Of a stretch of 28,097 nt of DNA, positions 8,901 through 16,254 are shown piece by piece. This DNA is from Bacillota bacterium (GTDB lineage Bacteria > Bacillota > Clostridia > Lachnospirales > Lachnospiraceae): contig JAEYQV010000077.1 of assembly GCA_023409835.1 (NCBI GenBank), positions 1 through 28,097 on the forward strand, given 5' to 3'. Numbering within the stretch: position 1 is the first letter of the stretch; each line of letters starts with the position of its first letter. The position numbers were made by a program, and so were the translations under genes. The notes under the pieces are model-generated. The model was given only the letters and a program-made list of their open reading frames with translations. It did not search any database and was not told the DNA's origin.

Positions 8901-10884
8901 GAACGGGGACGGTATTTTTGAAGCCTCAGAGAAGCTGGATACCAGGTCGAGAGATGGCTCACAGTGGACGGACATGAGAGAGAATAGCTCCAAGACTTAT
9001 ATGTATGAGTACGATATGTCTGCGTTGAATGGTGTATATCAGTGGAAGCTCATAGTAGAGAGAGCCGGCAACACCAACATCCGAGCCACGATTACCGGCT
9101 ATGCGGCTAACTCCAAGCCGGAGGATCTCTATATCCTGCAGATTACGGACAATTCCTCGGCCTATAGCCTGGATGAGATGATTCTAAATTCAACGAAGCT
9201 GATCAGCCGGTATGCGGGAGCAGGTAAGCTTACCGATTACAAGCTTCACTTTGATACCCTGACGGTGAGTGAATACGAGCAGCTATTTGCTTCACCTAAT
9301 GTAGCATATCGTTCATCAAATCCTACCGCGACCGGCAAGTTATCCAAGTATCATATCCTGATTATGGATAATCCAACGGATCCCATCCATAACGATAACG
9401 GGGCGGTACAGAATATTAAGGATGAGATCAACAGAAATTTGGGTGTGATATATACCAAAGGAGCCATAGGGTATCAGAAACAGAGTAATTATTACGAGGC
9501 GGCGAAAAACAGCTTTATTTACTATGATTCAGTATCCAATTCCTATCAATATACCTATCACTATATCAACCGTTATTCGTTGGACGGATCAAATCCCTTG
9601 TTTATCTACAAGGGAATGAAGGGTGATAACGGCAGTACGAATTTGAAGGAGGATAGTACTTATCTTACGAACTATCTGACGAAGGCAAATGAAGGCAGTA
9701 TCACTCAATACCCGTATAAGATTAATAAAGCAATTAAGATTGCTAATAATTCTTATTCCAATGATGCCGTCATTGATTACGACCTTACGAAGAGCCAACG
9801 GCTGATTGGCTGGTATTGCTTATCCGACACCGGAAGTCCCGTGGTTAGGGAGGTATTCAGCTTAGGCTTAACCAGTGATTTATATTATGGCATGTACAGC
9901 TCCTCACCGAACGATGTGAAGAATAATTATTATCTATTCAGTAACAGGACCTGTTATTACTCCGGAATTAAGCTGTCCGCAGCGGATGCAGCCGGAAATA
10001 CAGAGGAGATGAAATTATTTGTCAATACCATTATTGCCTGTCGTAAGACAGCCGTAAACAGAACGGTTTCCACCCCTCCGGAGATTGACATAACATCTCC
10101 CGAGCCTGTAGTTATGCCGGATCATACTCAGAAAATTACGATTACCTCGGCGGATATCACCGGTACCGATTTTATCTTAAGCTTTCAGCTGCTGAACAGC
10201 GCCTCCAACATGAGTATGAAAATCATGTTTAATGAAGTTGACGAACCTACCGGAACCTGGGATGATCTCGTTTATCTGTCCGATGTGACGGGGAGCTTAG
10301 GACCCGCAATTGATTGTTCCGCTAAGGTTCTTCAGAAAGATAATACTTATGCATTAAAGATCCCGGCCGGTATTCTGATGGGAACGAACAAGCTGACGCT
10401 TATCGCCACTAATGTAGAAGGGAATAGTGATACGGAAGTAGTCTATCTGGAATATGTCCAGCCGCCGGTAATAACGATTGTGAAGCCGGAGCTGTCAACG
10501 AATGCAACCGGCAGCTATCTCTACGTGGATCTGGATTATTCCGGTGAAGACCGATTATCGTCGGAAGAATTCTTACGAGTGGAGTTTAAGGTCGATCATG
10601 CCCTGACGGATGTCAGCTTAAGCTTCACTTCAGGAACGAACAGCCTGATGGATGGAGGAGCGGATGATGTTTCGGTGTATAAGATAACGGACGGAGTAGA
10701 AGCTTCCGTACCTCTGACAGTAGGAGTACTGACTCCGAACAGTAATTACGCCTTATACATTCCGGCCATCTTTATCAAGAATGTGAACAGCAGGGAACTG
10801 ATGATTACTGCCATGGATACGAATGGACTCACCGGCAGTACCACCGTTATAATATTAAGAAGAAGCTTATTCCCTCTTGACTAA
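5983..10884 (+). CDS. Giant secreted protein with DUF5057-like region
   Basis: The 1633-aa protein has a signal peptide (Lys-rich start, hydrophobic core about 5-22, likely cleavage near Ala31-Ala32). The first half (about 35-680) opens with GFTIVEIVPYKGMGEIGY and is rich in Tyr, Asn and Gly. A Pro/Glu-rich linker (about 690-722) leads to a second region (about 723-1350) starting KRVLNIQPTAFF, whose pattern resembles DUF5057 proteins of Firmicutes. An EF-hand-type loop, DKNGDGIFEASE, lies at 972-983. Two Ig-like beta modules begin near 1364 (PPEIDITSP) and 1493 (PPVITIVKP). No LPXTG motif or C-terminal anchor is visible, so it is released, self-associating or held by another surface component. 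ATG 5983 is preferred over ATG 5959 because AGGAGG at 5970-5975 precedes it by 7 nt. Placement directly after four prepilins suggests a pilus-linked surface role; function is unknown. Confidence 0.7.
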   Translation: MKNKLKGLLLLLLILGVSFTMPGFMDNTTRAADEAEWSEEGGSTFHGFTIVEIVPYKGMGEIGYLIGGQEPVDGSLINWDNATGAFGFLGDAVKVYPNYTESALPVSGQAANGWRAAYTYVSQNGYFELQGSSGPNLYSINENQTVYERVAAGTGAYKASLPANYSLGNLYDTYNTVNNRKNVKAYFVYGQPTGVSLFSTSNRYRAYSVTRSNTNSGDYDYDVAGKVFVYNAAGKGMYDVLFVADGAGSYYMLNQYEIVEDNSGDYSCDTVTYTQLSGNTGGNYNRVTGVPTFTYQQYWGGYYRWVQDNGALTKPTNYYREGNRIWVKGFKVQQGYQYCYMGQIVNNEWFKTMTLGIPAEQVREYPVRVITITPEELNNTANQHYIDEANLFYINANYDHNVNYISNYENYSTAGRALPANQKYAGDSNKRYNDLNFAKHDISWTVTDKLFRKIAGIGCNKASLIIDAKFYMDAISNNHSAYKPYYKNNVNLGVNYNNNGATSLNMAKLYIMIYQRNMIDFYNSFINPATSIAQNRITAYEVSTNINPTGSTGSFIRPDSNNSATSNASIYWNGNTFLPFGLNADGVMTTYPNAQALYAAGIYNIDMTLQTTDITNNVLTLNGQDIFTSKFTQGVTVPNRNAGDVLTPEDITNQLGANNPSGTTDSTISIGDFANIITNNGSGYGNTGGVSYPGGSNVEGPPEVRPPEDPAEIPEDGTDGSNLRSYKRVLNIQPTAFFTNSENEIRAMLSNYDVQIISMTSMQFNGCVEDLNSRYDMIYLGSGVYNNISYNRFNTFSESGVTRTDFNDTSLNRFIYTVAGDLKSFTDSQTYRYVSNDITAQKKTELEAFRAAGYPIVVDSNLYELSTTNNARVNSNTNIYKFINTSKSSSNLFNYSNYTNGLTRSVFLTKLKYCFNTIRPIVKLETPILPDTSDVNYAYVDPVTRYLTIRFKLLPKNSIPSIYTYNAYLYLDKNGDGIFEASEKLDTRSRDGSQWTDMRENSSKTYMYEYDMSALNGVYQWKLIVERAGNTNIRATITGYAANSKPEDLYILQITDNSSAYSLDEMILNSTKLISRYAGAGKLTDYKLHFDTLTVSEYEQLFASPNVAYRSSNPTATGKLSKYHILIMDNPTDPIHNDNGAVQNIKDEINRNLGVIYTKGAIGYQKQSNYYEAAKNSFIYYDSVSNSYQYTYHYINRYSLDGSNPLFIYKGMKGDNGSTNLKEDSTYLTNYLTKANEGSITQYPYKINKAIKIANNSYSNDAVIDYDLTKSQRLIGWYCLSDTGSPVVREVFSLGLTSDLYYGMYSSSPNDVKNNYYLFSNRTCYYSGIKLSAADAAGNTEEMKLFVNTIIACRKTAVNRTVSTPPEIDITSPEPVVMPDHTQKITITSADITGTDFILSFQLLNSASNMSMKIMFNEVDEPTGTWDDLVYLSDVTGSLGPAIDCSAKVLQKDNTYALKIPAGILMGTNKLTLIATNVEGNSDTEVVYLEYVQPPVITIVKPELSTNATGSYLYVDLDYSGEDRLSSEEFLRVEFKVDHALTDVSLSFTSGTNSLMDGGADDVSVYKITDGVEASVPLTVGVLTPNSNYALYIPAIFIKNVNSRELMITAMDTNGLTGSTTVIILRRSLFPLD

Positions 10885-10916
10885 TTACATAAATAAGGAT
10901 ACTGTTATCATTGCAG

Positions 10917-10958
10917 GATTGTATGATCAGAGCATGGAACATAAAAATCATTGCAATC
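10917..10958 (+). other. Imperfect inverted repeat after the giant secreted gene
   Basis: GATTGTATGAT (10917-10927) can pair with ATCATTGCAATC (10947-10958) with one bulge. Only two T follow, so it is a weak terminator candidate. Nothing else recognisable was seen in this 139-nt gap apart from the ribosome site of the next gene. Confidence 0.3.
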
Positions 10959-11023
10959 TTTAAGAAAATGCAGATCATCTGAACATACAGCTTCTCATAG
11001 TAACAGGATACCTGGAGGGTGGA

Positions 11024-11482
11024 ATGAAGGAATTGCTTCGGAAACTGAAAGAGAAACCATTATATCGCAAGCTCGTGAACAGGGAGACAATCGCCTATGG
11101 AATCGCAGGTGTCCTTACGACCCTGGTTAATTTCATAAGCTATGAAGGCCTATATCGCCTGAAGTTCTCCAATATGACTGCCAACTGGATGGCCTGGGTA
11201 ATTGCGGTTACCTTTGCTTATATCGTGAATAAGTGGAATGTTTTCCGGTCAAAAAGTGAGTCGGCTAAGGACGAGACCTACAAGGTGATGAAGTTCTTCG
11301 GAGCCAGAATCGTCACCCTCGGTGTGGAGCAGCTGGGTATGTATGTATTCGTAGAACGGATGGGGATCTATCGTTGGATTATCAAGGCGGCACTCGCCGT
11401 TATTGTCATCGTACTAAATTACATCTTCAGCAAGCTATATATATTTAACGAGAATAAGAAGGACAAGAAAGTAAAAGAATAA
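11024..11482 (+). CDS. GtrA-family membrane protein
   Basis: The 152-aa protein has four predicted membrane helices (about 23-42, 54-72, 88-110, 117-139). The features are typical of the GtrA/DPMS family: an early AGVLTTLVNFISYEGL segment, a mid helix ending FAYIVNKWNVF, and a C-terminal LNYIFSKLYIF. Family members are linked to flipping of polyprenyl-phosphate sugars for cell-envelope glycan decoration, but many are uncharacterised. GGAGGG (11014-11019) lies 4 nt before the ATG. It follows the surface-protein locus by 139 nt and ends at a hairpin terminator, so it may be the last gene of that unit or stand alone. No glycosyltransferase partner lies nearby, so the substrate cannot be inferred. 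Confidence 0.85.
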   Translation: MKELLRKLKEKPLYRKLVNRETIAYGIAGVLTTLVNFISYEGLYRLKFSNMTANWMAWVIAVTFAYIVNKWNVFRSKSESAKDETYKVMKFFGARIVTLGVEQLGMYVFVERMGIYRWIIKAALAVIVIVLNYIFSKLYIFNENKKDKKVKE

Positions 11483-11491
11483 AAAGGAAGG

Positions 11492-11526
11492 AAAGGCCCG
11501 GTATGAAATCAGATACCTGGCCTTTT
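11492..11526 (+). terminator. Hairpin terminator after the GtrA-family gene
   Basis: AAAGGCCCGGTAT (11492-11504) pairs with ATACCTGGCCTTT (11513-11525) with one mismatch and an 8-nt loop. The U-tract is short (four T, then ATCC), so termination may be partial. It separates the GtrA-family gene from the methyltransferase gene. Confidence 0.65.
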
Positions 11527-11555
11527 ATCCGTATCACTATGGAGGAATATAACCT

Positions 11556-12764
11556 ATGAGTAATGACAGAGCAATCGTAAAGCTGAAAAAGGGAGAAGGA
11601 AGAAGCCTAAAGAGCGGCGGACTCTGGATTTTTGATAATGAAATTGATCAGATTACCGGACACTATGAGAATGGCGAGCTGGTATATGTACATGACTTTG
11701 ACGATTATTACCTTGGTTGTGGTTTTATTAATACCAAATCCAAGATTACGGTTCGGATCCTGTCCAGGGTGAAGGGGCAGGAGATTAATCATGATTTTCT
11801 TACCATGAGAGTCAGGGATGCCTGGGAATACCGGAAGGCTACAGTGGATATCGGAAGCTGCAGGCTGATCTTTGGAGAAGCGGATTTTCTTCCCGGCTTG
11901 GTGGTAGATAAATTTAACGATGTCCTGGTGGTACAGTCCCTGGCCCTTGGAATTGACCGGATGAAGCTTGAGCTTCTTGAGATATTGAAGGAGCTCCTAC
12001 AGCAGGACGGTATCACAATTCGCGGAATCTATGAGCGAAGTGATGCCAAGGTACGGGAGAACGAGGGGATGGAACGGGTGAAGGGCTTTATCGGTGAACC
12101 CTTCGATACCAAGGTTGAGATTGTAGAGAATGGTGTGCGATATCTGGTGGATGTAGCGGAGGGCCAGAAGACGGGCTTCTTCCTGGATCAGAAATACAAT
12201 CGTGCTGCCGTTGCCAAGCTTTGCAGAGGAGCCAGGGTTTTGGATTGCTTTACCCATACCGGATCCTTTGCGTTAAATGCCGGGCTAGGTGGGGCGAAGG
12301 AAGTAACCGGAGTGGATGCCTCCGAGCTGGGAGTTGCCCAGGCAACCGAGAATGCCGCCTTGAATGGGTTATCCGAAACTGTGAAATTCATCTGTGAGGA
12401 TGTCTTCGAATTGTTACCAAGACTGGAAGCTGCGGGTGAAAAATATGATGTGGTGATACTGGATCCGCCGGCATTTACGAAATCCCGTAATTCCGTTAAG
12501 AATGCCATCAAGGGTTACCGGGAAATCAATCTTAGGGCAATGAAGCTGGTGAAGGATGGAGGTTATCTGGCTACCTGCTCCTGCTCCCATTTCATGACAC
12601 CGGAGCTGTTCTCAGAGACAATCGGACAGGCAGCGAAGAATGTGAAGAAGAGAATTCGTCAGGTGGAATACCGGACCCAGTCCCCGGATCATCCGATTCT
12701 GTGGGCTGCAGAGGAGTCCTATTATCTGAAATTCTACATCTTCCAGGTAGTAAGCGAGAAATAG
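11556..12764 (+). CDS. rlmI: Class I SAM-dependent 23S rRNA methyltransferase, RlmI type
   Basis: The 402-aa protein matches the RlmI/YccW family in layout and length. An N-terminal PUA domain (about 1-75, opening with KLKKGEGRSLKSGGLWIF), a central region with the VAEGQKTGFFLDQ motif (200-212), and a Rossmann methyltransferase domain with VLDCFTHTGSFALNAG (228-243), the VILDPPAF motif (DPP at 303-305) and CSCSH (341-345) supplying the catalytic cysteine are all visible. E. coli RlmI makes m5C1962 in 23S rRNA; the exact target in this organism is inferred. GGAGGA at 11541 gives a good ribosome site. It stands between the hairpin at 11492 and the folate cluster, and may share a transcript with folC. 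No key motif is missing. Confidence 0.85.
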   Translation: MSNDRAIVKLKKGEGRSLKSGGLWIFDNEIDQITGHYENGELVYVHDFDDYYLGCGFINTKSKITVRILSRVKGQEINHDFLTMRVRDAWEYRKATVDIGSCRLIFGEADFLPGLVVDKFNDVLVVQSLALGIDRMKLELLEILKELLQQDGITIRGIYERSDAKVRENEGMERVKGFIGEPFDTKVEIVENGVRYLVDVAEGQKTGFFLDQKYNRAAVAKLCRGARVLDCFTHTGSFALNAGLGGAKEVTGVDASELGVAQATENAALNGLSETVKFICEDVFELLPRLEAAGEKYDVVILDPPAFTKSRNSVKNAIKGYREINLRAMKLVKDGGYLATCSCSHFMTPELFSETIGQAAKNVKKRIRQVEYRTQSPDHPILWAAEESYYLKFYIFQVVSEK

Positions 12765-12793
12765 TTATATCAGGATTAAATATTATCTTAGAT

Positions 12794-12810
12794 GGAAGCG
12801 GACCGCTTCC
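12794..12810 (+). other. 17-bp palindrome between rlmI and folC
   Basis: GGAAGCGGACCGCTTCC is a perfect inverted repeat (8 bp arms, 1-bp centre) in the 89-nt gap before folC. A smaller repeat (CGGT/ACCG) follows at about 12818-12834. With no T-run, it may be a protein-binding site or a processing hairpin. Function unknown. Confidence 0.5.
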
Positions 12811-12853
12811 CCTTATTCGGTAATCAACTGACCGGATGGAACAGTAAGGAGAC

Positions 12854-14512
12854 ATGGATATGACATATGAGGAAGCCAGAGAGTTCATTCTACAATCGAA
12901 TCAATACGGCATTGTTCCGGGATTGGAGACAATAACCGAGCTATTGAACCGGTTGGGTAATCCACAGGAACAGCTGAAGATTATTCATGTAGCCGGAACG
13001 AACGGGAAAGGCTCTACCTGTGCCTTCCTGACGGCGATCTTAAACGCGGCCGGATATCGTGTCGGCAGATATATCTCCCCCTCGGTATACTCCTACAGGG
13101 AGAGAATTCAGATATCGCGGTTAATAACCGGCAAAGCTTTTCAGCCGGATAAAGCAAACAATACGGATAATCAAGCCAATAAGGGAACCGCGGAGGTTGT
13201 GGAAGCCTCAGCCGTTAAAGAAAACAATGTGGATTTGGAAACCTCCGTCGTTAAAGAAAACAATGTGGATTTGGAAGCCTCCGTCGTTAAAGAAAACCAT
13301 GTGAATTTGGAAGCCTCAGTCGATATGGAAGTATCCAGGGGTGCAGGAGACATAGCCGCTAAAGATGACTATGTGGATATGGAAGACTCAGGCGATAAGA
13401 ATTCATGGAAGGTTAGGAAGACCGCATCTGATTTTACGACTCAGGAACTGTCTACCGAATACATCACCCGGGAGGGAGTCTGCAGGACGATTGAGATTAT
13501 CAAGCCGGTATGTGAGAGTATGGTAAAGGATGGCTATTCCCACCCGACCTCCTTTGAGCTTGAGACAGCGATGACCTTCTTATATCTGCTCTGGGAGAAG
13601 GTGGATTTTGTTGTTCTCGAGGTAGGACTCGGCGGCAGGCTGGATGCAACCAATGTGATAAAAAAACCGGTTATAAGTGTAATTACCTCCATCAGTATGG
13701 ATCATATGCAGTTTCTGGGAGATACCCTGGAGAAGATAGCCTCAGAGAAAGCGGGAATTATTAAGGAAGGCTGCCCCGTTGTTACCTGTGAGCAGGAGCC
13801 GGAGGTTATAAGAGTGATTAAGGATAAAGCAACTGCCCAGGGCTCCGGATTACGTTTGGCAGATTCCTCAAGCGTAACCGATATCAACTACTCTCTGGAG
13901 GGAACACAATTCCTTCTTCCGCACAATGGCAGTTTATACGGTCCCGATAAAGCCTACCGAATCCGTCTTCTTGGAAGGAACCAGATCAAGAATGCGGTGC
14001 TTGCCCTGGAGGCAGCAAGGGTGATACAGCAAGCCGGCTTCGCAGTGAATGAGGAGGCAATCCAAGATGGTCTGTCCCTGGCAAGCTGGAGCGGTAGATT
14101 TGAGGTCGTATCAAGGAATCCATATCTGGTTATAGATGGGGCACATAACGAGGATGCCGCGAAAACTCTCCGTGATTCGATAGAAATCTACTTTACAAAC
14201 CGGAGATTAGTCTATATGATAGGGGTATTAGCAGATAAAGACTATAGGAGCATACTGAAAATTACGGCACCTCTGGCAGCTGCGATCATTACCCTGACAC
14301 CGGACAACAGCAGGGCATTAAGCTCAGACCGGCTGGCATTGGAGGCAGGCAAATACTGCGACAGGGTGATGGATGCCGGTAATGTAAACCAAGCTTTGAA
14401 GCTGGCGTTTGAAGAGGCAGGAGAAGAGGATGTTATCATTGTCTTCGGATCCTTGTCCTTCCTGGGGGATGTGGTGAGCTCCTTAACGCTACGAAAGGAT
14501 GAGGATATATGA
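12854..14512 (+). CDS. folC: Folylpolyglutamate/dihydrofolate synthase with a repeat-containing insertion
   Basis: FolC adds glutamate to folates, and in many bacteria also makes dihydrofolate from dihydropteroate. The 552-aa protein shows the family motifs: P-loop GTNGKGST (48-55), SPSVYSYRERIQ (75-86), HPTSFELETAMTF (230-242), LEVGLGGRLDATNV (255-268), SMDHMQFLGDTLEKIASEKA (281-300) and DGAHN near residue 425. Typical FolC is about 430 aa; the excess is an insertion at about 87-200, between RERIQ and the TEYITREG segment. The insertion is acidic and holds three near-identical 12-aa repeats (VVKENNVDLEAS type) and a fourth degenerate copy. Both flanks keep conserved motifs in frame, so the enzyme is probably functional. 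It is first in a folC-folE-folP-folBK cluster and overlaps folE by 4 nt (ATGA). A ribosome site (AAGGAG) precedes ATG 12854. Confidence 0.9.
   Translation: MDMTYEEAREFILQSNQYGIVPGLETITELLNRLGNPQEQLKIIHVAGTNGKGSTCAFLTAILNAAGYRVGRYISPSVYSYRERIQISRLITGKAFQPDKANNTDNQANKGTAEVVEASAVKENNVDLETSVVKENNVDLEASVVKENHVNLEASVDMEVSRGAGDIAAKDDYVDMEDSGDKNSWKVRKTASDFTTQELSTEYITREGVCRTIEIIKPVCESMVKDGYSHPTSFELETAMTFLYLLWEKVDFVVLEVGLGGRLDATNVIKKPVISVITSISMDHMQFLGDTLEKIASEKAGIIKEGCPVVTCEQEPEVIRVIKDKATAQGSGLRLADSSSVTDINYSLEGTQFLLPHNGSLYGPDKAYRIRLLGRNQIKNAVLALEAARVIQQAGFAVNEEAIQDGLSLASWSGRFEVVSRNPYLVIDGAHNEDAAKTLRDSIEIYFTNRRLVYMIGVLADKDYRSILKITAPLAAAIITLTPDNSRALSSDRLALEAGKYCDRVMDAGNVNQALKLAFEEAGEEDVIIVFGSLSFLGDVVSSLTLRKDEDI
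13211..13390 (+). repeat. In-frame 36-bp tandem repeats inside folC
   Basis: Three consecutive 36-bp units lie at 13211-13246, 13247-13282 and 13283-13318, differing at only a few bases each. A degenerate fourth unit of exactly 36 bp lies at 13355-13390 and a half-unit precedes the array (about 13193-13210). Each unit encodes 12 residues (VVKENNVDLEAS type), so copy changes keep the frame. Confidence 0.95.
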
Positions 14513-15063
14513 TGGATGAAGCAAAAATAGAACAAGCCGTCCGGATGTTTTTAGAAGCAATCGGTGAGGATTGTCATAGAGAAGGTCTTCAGGATACACC
14601 GAGGAGAATCAGTGAGATGTGCCGGGAGCTGTTTGGCGGAATCGGCCAGGATGCTTCAGAGCATCTTAATGTTACCTTCCAGACGGAGAGTAACGAGCTG
14701 GTATTGGAGAAGGATATTACCTTCTATTCTGTCTGCGAACATCATCTGGTGCCATTCTTCGGTAAGGTCCATATTGCCTATATTCCTGACGGTAAGGTGG
14801 TTGGCTTAAGTAAGCTGGCCAGGACAGTGGAAACCTATGCAAGGAGGCCTCAGATCCAGGAGCACCTGACTGCTCAGATTGCAGATGCGATCATGGAAAT
14901 CTTAAAGCCGAAGGGTGTCATGGTTATGATGGAAGCAGAGCATCTCTGTATGTCCATGCGCGGTGTGAATAAGCCCGGCACGAAGACCGTAAGCTATATC
15001 TGCCGCGGTGAATTCGAACAAAACCAGGCACTTCAGACAACCTTCTTCCAGCTGGTTAAATAA
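14509..15063 (+). CDS. folE: GTP cyclohydrolase I
   Basis: FolE converts GTP to 7,8-dihydroneopterin triphosphate, the first step of folate synthesis. The 184-aa length is typical. Zinc ligands are visible: Cys76 and His79 in SVCEHHLVPFFGKVHIAYIP, and Cys147 in HLCMSMRGV. The GLSKLARTVETYARRPQIQE segment (99-118) and the GTKTVS segment (157-162) are also characteristic. The start overlaps the folC stop (ATGATGG), indicating translational coupling; a second in-frame ATG one codon later is equally possible. It is followed by a 217-nt gap before folP. All catalytic motifs are present. Confidence 0.97.
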   Translation: MMDEAKIEQAVRMFLEAIGEDCHREGLQDTPRRISEMCRELFGGIGQDASEHLNVTFQTESNELVLEKDITFYSVCEHHLVPFFGKVHIAYIPDGKVVGLSKLARTVETYARRPQIQEHLTAQIADAIMEILKPKGVMVMMEAEHLCMSMRGVNKPGTKTVSYICRGEFEQNQALQTTFFQLVK

Positions 15064-15136
15064 TCCGGAAATCTTACTCGATCGATACAACCATATAAGA
15101 TTTTTGAATAAAATTGTAAAATACATTGATAGGAAT

Positions 15137-15199
15137 CAATTATTAGAAACCAATTGATAAAAGCCAATTGAAAACAACAGTAATTGATATAGACAATTG
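15137..15199 (+). repeat. Cluster of spaced CAATT(G) elements upstream of folP
   Basis: Five short elements occur in this AT-rich stretch: CAATT at 15137, CAATTG at 15151, CAATTG at 15165, TAATTG at 15181 and CAATTG at 15194. They are spaced 13-16 bp apart. They immediately precede a possible promoter for folP. They may be a multi-copy binding site or simply AT-rich drift. Confidence 0.5.
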
Positions 15200-15227
15200 A
15201 AATAATAACTTCGATGAACATTATATT
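15197..15227 (+). promoter_or_regulatory. Possible promoter for folP-folBK
   Basis: TTGAAA at 15197-15202 is followed 18-19 bp later by TTATAT/TATATT (15221-15227). Spacing is slightly long. The last CAATTG element overlaps the -35 hexamer. It would give a leader of about 45 nt before folP. Confidence 0.35.
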
Positions 15228-15280
15228 TGCGCCTATGGTCAGCTTTCACAGAAGGAATAGATGAAGTAAGGGGGGATGGA

Positions 15281-16135
15281 ATGGATCAGAATATGAGAAT
15301 TGGCAAGAGAGATTTTCCCCTTGGGGAGAGGACTTACCTGATGGGAATCCTGAATGTGACTCCCGATTCCTTCTCGGACGGCGGGCAGCATAACCGTAAG
15401 GAGGAAGCCCTGGAGCATGCCAGACGCATGATTTTAGAGGGAGCGGATATCCTTGATATCGGCGGGGAATCCACCCGACCGAATTATACCATGATATCGG
15501 AGGAGGAAGAGATCGCAAGGGTCGTTCCTGTCATTGAAGCCATCCGAAGAGAATCAGACATCCCAATCTCTATTGATACTTATAAAGCTAAGGTGGCACA
15601 GGCAGCCTGCGAAGCCGGAGCGGATCTCATCAACGATATCTGGGGTTTAAAATACGATCCGGCAATGGCTGGAATTGTTAAGAGATATCATGCGGCAGTC
15701 TGTATCATGCACAATCGTAAAGCTTTGGATTATCAGGAGTTTGACCGGGAATTTACGGAGGACATTAAGGAAAGCCTGAAGCTTGCACAGGAAGCAGGAA
15801 TCAGTGAGGATAAGATTATTCTGGATCCGGGAGTCGGATTTGCCAAGACCTATGAGATGAATCTGTATTTAATCAACCATTTGGAGAGAATGCTTGCGTT
15901 TGGATATCCGGTACTGTTAGGGACCTCCAGAAAATCAGTCATTGGGCTAACCTTGAATGAGCCCGTAGAGACCAGGCTTGCCGGAACGATCGCTACTTCG
16001 GTTATGGCAGTTATGAAGGGTTGCCATTTTATCCGGGTTCATGATGTGAAGGAGAATTACAGGGCTGTCCGGATGACGGAGGCATTACTTAAGAGCAGAG
16101 ATTTTCGTTTCGAAAATAGTTTAGAATATAAATAA
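15281..16135 (+). CDS. folP: Dihydropteroate synthase
   Basis: FolP condenses 6-hydroxymethyl-dihydropterin pyrophosphate with p-aminobenzoate to make dihydropteroate; it is the sulfonamide target. The 284-aa protein has all signatures: LMGILNVTPDSFSDGG (20-35), DIGGESTRP (59-67), SIDTYK (97-102), LINDIWGL (116-123), LDPGVGFAKT (181-190), TSRKS (215-219) and IRVHDV (251-256). ATG 15281 is chosen because AAGGGGGG (15268-15275) sits 5 nt upstream; an in-frame TTG at 15227 would only add residues unlike the family. It follows folE by 217 nt and precedes the folB-folK fusion by 119 nt, completing the pterin branch of the pathway. No resistance-type insertion is seen near SRKS. Confidence 0.97.
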   Translation: MDQNMRIGKRDFPLGERTYLMGILNVTPDSFSDGGQHNRKEEALEHARRMILEGADILDIGGESTRPNYTMISEEEEIARVVPVIEAIRRESDIPISIDTYKAKVAQAACEAGADLINDIWGLKYDPAMAGIVKRYHAAVCIMHNRKALDYQEFDREFTEDIKESLKLAQEAGISEDKIILDPGVGFAKTYEMNLYLINHLERMLAFGYPVLLGTSRKSVIGLTLNEPVETRLAGTIATSVMAVMKGCHFIRVHDVKENYRAVRMTEALLKSRDFRFENSLEYK

Positions 16136-16254
16136 GGCTGCATTGGAAGGTAGCATGGACAGAACCGGGAGCGTATTTTTAGCTATGCTTGAGGACGTCC
16201 TTAATCAACAGGAAATAAGCCCGGTTATATTTACACAGGATGGGAGAGGAAGGC

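Noticed and set aside
15064..15280. Possible tetrahydrofolate riboswitch in the folE-folP gap
   Set aside because: The stretch is AT-rich and I saw none of the conserved riboswitch core or paired elements.
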